A DNA stretch of 54,600 bases from Segatella maculosa DSM 19339 = JCM 15638 (GTDB taxonomy: Bacteria > Bacteroidota > Bacteroidia > Bacteroidales > Bacteroidaceae): contig NZ_KB908335.1 in assembly GCF_000382385.1 (NCBI RefSeq), positions 6,090 to 60,689 of the forward strand, given 5' to 3'. The notes under the pieces are model-generated. The model was not told the origin of the DNA. It searched no databases and saw nothing but the letters and a program-made list of their open reading frames with translations. Below are positions 53,501 through 54,600 of the stretch, piece by piece (position 1 is the first letter of the stretch; each line of letters starts with the position of its first letter). Made by a program: the position numbers and the translations under genes.

Positions 53501-53704
53501 TCCATTCGACGTTCCTTTTTCCTTCACGGTTGCCCCGATCAGTGGTCCCATGGCATCGCTTACGGTGCCCGATACCTTTCGAACTTGCTGCACAACCGAC
53601 GTGTTTTGCACCGCCGGGAGTGCCGAAACCTGCTGCGTTGCCAATGTCCCGGCGACGGAACACAGCACGATGAGCAAGGTTGATGGTTTGATGTTTAGGT
53701 TCAT
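50597..53704 (-). CDS. SusC/RagA family TonB-linked outer membrane protein
   Basis: 1035 residues: signal peptide (about 1-28), CarboxypepD_reg-like domain (about 43-112, VSGTVSDAMGPLIGATVKEK), SusC signature LNEVVVIGYGTQRREAVTGSV at about 118-138, plug with IRGTRSLTASNDPLVVLDG, and a barrel ending NFLLGVNITF. It forms the transport pore for the SusD-bound ligand. First gene of a two-gene operon with a structured leader upstream. Confidence 0.96.
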   Translation of the reverse strand: MNLNIKPSTLLIVLCSVAGTLATQQVSALPAVQNTSVVQQVRKVSGTVSDAMGPLIGATVKEKGTSNGAVTDLDGRFTLSVRSGATLVFSYIGYDEQELSVGNNATFNVTLKEQGRNLNEVVVIGYGTQRREAVTGSVANVRGDLVREVPGSDISNALQGRIAGVQMMQASSKPGASMQIRIRGTRSLTASNDPLVVLDGVPFAGSINDIDPNNIKSMDILKDASATAIYGSRGANGVIIITTYKGYQDQKPTVTYNGYVGMKTLFHRYPMMNAEAFTELRRYANKYQYGTDEIAWGEAGSVDTDWQKLLFKNGLTTNQDIGVSGGSSHGSYNFGLSYFRDEAVIPTQNFNRYALHAAIDQEIGKYIKVGFSTNANYSITNGGSLGLYNTLSATPITNPYRADGTLKERVNMASDTQWVYAKKSIEGLGDNFKDQTKAYGAYNNFYGEVKIPGVDGLKYRINLGLNYRHSDYGNYVGTGVFSDTPNADSHATSRENTTTNWAIENTLNYDKSWGKHTINAVGLYSAEQTVFKQTYMYGLKVPAGFQFYNIGQAQNVTIDPSQQAYYKSGLVSVMGRLMYNYDNKYMLSVAFRSDASSRLAKGHQWHTYPAVSLGWNMARETFMQDVKWLETLKLRLGYGETSNQSVNPYSTMGTLSTRPYNFGESYAVGTYVSSLPNAALGWEYSKTWNFGVDFTLLKGRLSGTLEYYVQNTEDLLMGVNLPSTTGVNSYMANVGKTRNRGFELSLNGTILNNKEGWTWEAGLNWYTNKNELIELASGATRDESNWWFVGYPINVVYDYEKIGIWQKDEEHIRRIAEPGGNAGMIKIRYNGAYEADGVTPKRAYGEADRQIIKMDPAWEGGFNTRVSYKNWDLSLVASYRHGGKLISTIYGSQGYLNMLSGRRGNIKVDYWTENNPTNDNPKPGGIESSNNPKYGNSLGYFSASYLKVRTITLGYNFNQPWLKACGISKARVYATVQNPFVLFSPYTNKSGMDPETNSYGNENQAVGSFYKSHLLVVGFNTPATRNFLLGVNITF

Positions 53705-53873
53705 AACAGTGTTTTTTGAGAAATAAATACGTTGTTTTTAGTTTGTTTTTTAAGCGATGATAGAGCGGAATACCCTGCACGGTGGCAGCTATTCCATGTC
53801 CTTTCGGACTCAGAAAGTAATGTGTCTCATGTTGGTTTTAATTGCGTTTAGGTTATTGTTCAGGCTACAAATA
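53705..53873 (-). promoter_or_regulatory. Promoter and structured leader of the susC-susD operon
   Basis: TATATTTG on the minus strand (53873-53866) is the -7 element, giving a leader of about 155 bases. The leader can fold into GTCC-GAAA-GGAC (about 53805-53816) and a larger hairpin with outer pairs GGAATA and TATTCC and inner CTGC and GCAG (about 53767-53797). It does not match the cobalamin, TPP or fluoride consensus. It could be an attenuator or small-RNA target. Confidence 0.5.
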
Positions 53874-54008
53874 TAAAGAAAATCATGATATGTTCATCAT
53901 TTCCGGCCGATATTTTTTTCTTTCCACGCTGTTTTTTCGCTCATGGAAGATCAAGTTGCGAACGACCCTCCCTTGTATTGAAATCACATCATGCAGGATT
54001 GGTTGGGC

Positions 54009-54185
54009 GGACGCACGGCCCATGCGTCCGCGCACGCGCAGTTGAGGAGTAAACAAGTGGACTGGTGGACGAGTTGCATGCTTAGAGGCATGTAGGGACG
54101 CACGGCTCGTGCGTCCGCGCAAGGAGAATGAAACACAAATGCACGATTATTAGGAGCGGACGCACGGACCGTGCGTCCCTACATG
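54009..54185. repeat. Three REP palindromes (54009, 54096, 54158)
   Basis: The copies at 54096 and 54158 form a 62-bp inverted doublet, with the inner spacer in the opposite orientation to most (GCGCAAGG...GGAGC). The copy at 54009 has one arm mismatch (CATGCGTCC) and lacks the TGTAGGG edge. Confidence 0.9.
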
Positions 54186-54200
54186 CAGTCAAATGGCTAT

Positions 54201-54244
54201 CAACAACTTACGCCTTGCGTTCCAATCGCAGCCATTTTGCACGC
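54201..54244. repeat. 22-bp array, common family, 2 units
   Basis: Units at 54201 (CAACAACTTACGCCTTGCG start) and 54223 (CAATCGCAGCCATTTTGC). This matches the first two units of the array at 24780. The pattern is lost from 54245. Confidence 0.8.
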
Positions 54245-54562
54245 TAAAGTACATATAAAATCTGAAATTTGGGAAAATGTAGCGATAACGTTATCAATCA
54301 AAGACTTAAAAGGGCTTTTGGAAGTAGTGTAATGCCAACCGTGTACGGTCTTTATGCCAAACAGTGACAGCGTTCCGTCTCCTATTCGTAACCCCTGCAA
54401 GGGTAAGAATGAACAAATGGGAAAACAAGGAGATTCGCTCTGAAATAGGCTGTTAGGCTGAAAATTCCTACCCTTCGGTTTCTTATTCCGCGTTCCCCTC
54501 GATTTGCTTAGTGGACAACTGCTCCACAGTAAATAATTTTGCAAACGAAAGGAACAAAAGCA
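54245..54562. other. Non-coding region upstream of a putative integrase
   Basis: No gene seen. It contains a perfect palindrome GATAACGTTATC at 54284-54295 and the -7-like element TAATTTTG at 54534-54541. The change in sequence style after 54245, with loss of the REP and 22-bp repeats, may mark the left edge of an inserted element. An attachment site cannot be fixed without the other end. Confidence 0.4.
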
Positions 54563-54600
54563 ATGAGAAGTACATTTTCAGTCATCTTCTATTTGAAGAA
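54563..54600 (+). CDS. N-terminus of a probable tyrosine-type site-specific integrase (cut by window end)
   Basis: ATG 54563 begins MRSTFSVIFYLKK, the stereotyped start of Bacteroidetes tyrosine recombinases, whose first strand reads F-x-V-x-F-Y-x-K-K before the arm-binding domain. Only 12 residues are visible, so the assignment rests on that resemblance and on position. If right, a transposon or integrative element begins near here and extends beyond the window. Confidence 0.6.
   Translation, partial: MRSTFSVIFYLK

Noticed and set aside
53705..53865. Known riboswitch (cobalamin, TPP or fluoride) in the susC leader
   Set aside because: The GCCACC and CTGAG words are reminiscent, but the rest of each consensus is missing.

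Overview
The window is about 54.6 kb from a Bacteroidales genome, most like Prevotella or a close relative. The evidence is a SusC/SusD pair, further TonB-dependent receptors, fimbrillin-type lipoproteins with FISUMP-like C-termini, a GH127 enzyme, the HU-HIG/M15/'smalltalk' islet, and many promoters of the Bacteroidetes type (TTTG or TTGC, 19-21 bases, TAnnTTTG). No rRNA, tRNA or CRISPR array was recognised.

Layout: 1-2.6 kb holds a truncated small gene, a saccharopine-dehydrogenase-family gene and recA. 2.6-8.9 kb is a surface lipoprotein locus: an (AC)21 tract, a small acidic protein, two fimbrillin-type lipoproteins and a decayed third copy. It is flanked by long direct repeats that include the end of recA. 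9.0-12.5 kb is a phage- or plasmid-like islet (smalltalk, HU, M15 peptidase, a possible small RNA, a DUF4373-like protein with three 66-bp leader repeats). 12.7-15.4 kb is AT-rich with small lipoproteins and their pseudogenes. 15.6-21.5 kb is a housekeeping operon on the minus strand (tsaB, DUF4290, murA, rimM, dxr, rseP). 21.5-24.2 kb is yicC, a DUF559-guanylate kinase fusion, and nadD. 25.2-27.9 kb has a flippase and a GT4 glycosyltransferase, divergently transcribed. 28-30.7 kb has a beta-barrel protein and a GH127. 31.9-33.7 kb is fabI and a patatin. 34-40.5 kb is a TonB receptor with hemG, then a second receptor. 40.7-47.9 kb has a ketopantoate-reductase-like gene, an ABM monooxygenase, a membrane pyrophosphatase, an M48 protease and two DUF1266 proteins. 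48.6-53.7 kb is susD and susC. The window ends in the first codons of what looks like a tyrosine integrase.

The most unusual content is intergenic. At least twelve arrays are built of units repeating every 22 bp. Seven share one degenerate consensus. Five others, at 31.35-31.66 kb and 37.57-38.03 kb, have unrelated sequences but the same 22-bp period and usually dyad-symmetric units. Four other tandem arrays have a period of exactly 66 bp (3 x 22). This shared length quantum in arrays of different sequence is the best candidate here for an undescribed system.

Two more features stand out. About 24 copies of a 21-bp palindrome occur, mostly in REPIN-like doublets with a conserved TGTAGGG edge. 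A cassette carrying a DUF559 nuclease domain is bounded by inverted G-rich hairpin repeats and sits between yicC and guanylate kinase, fused in frame to the essential kinase.
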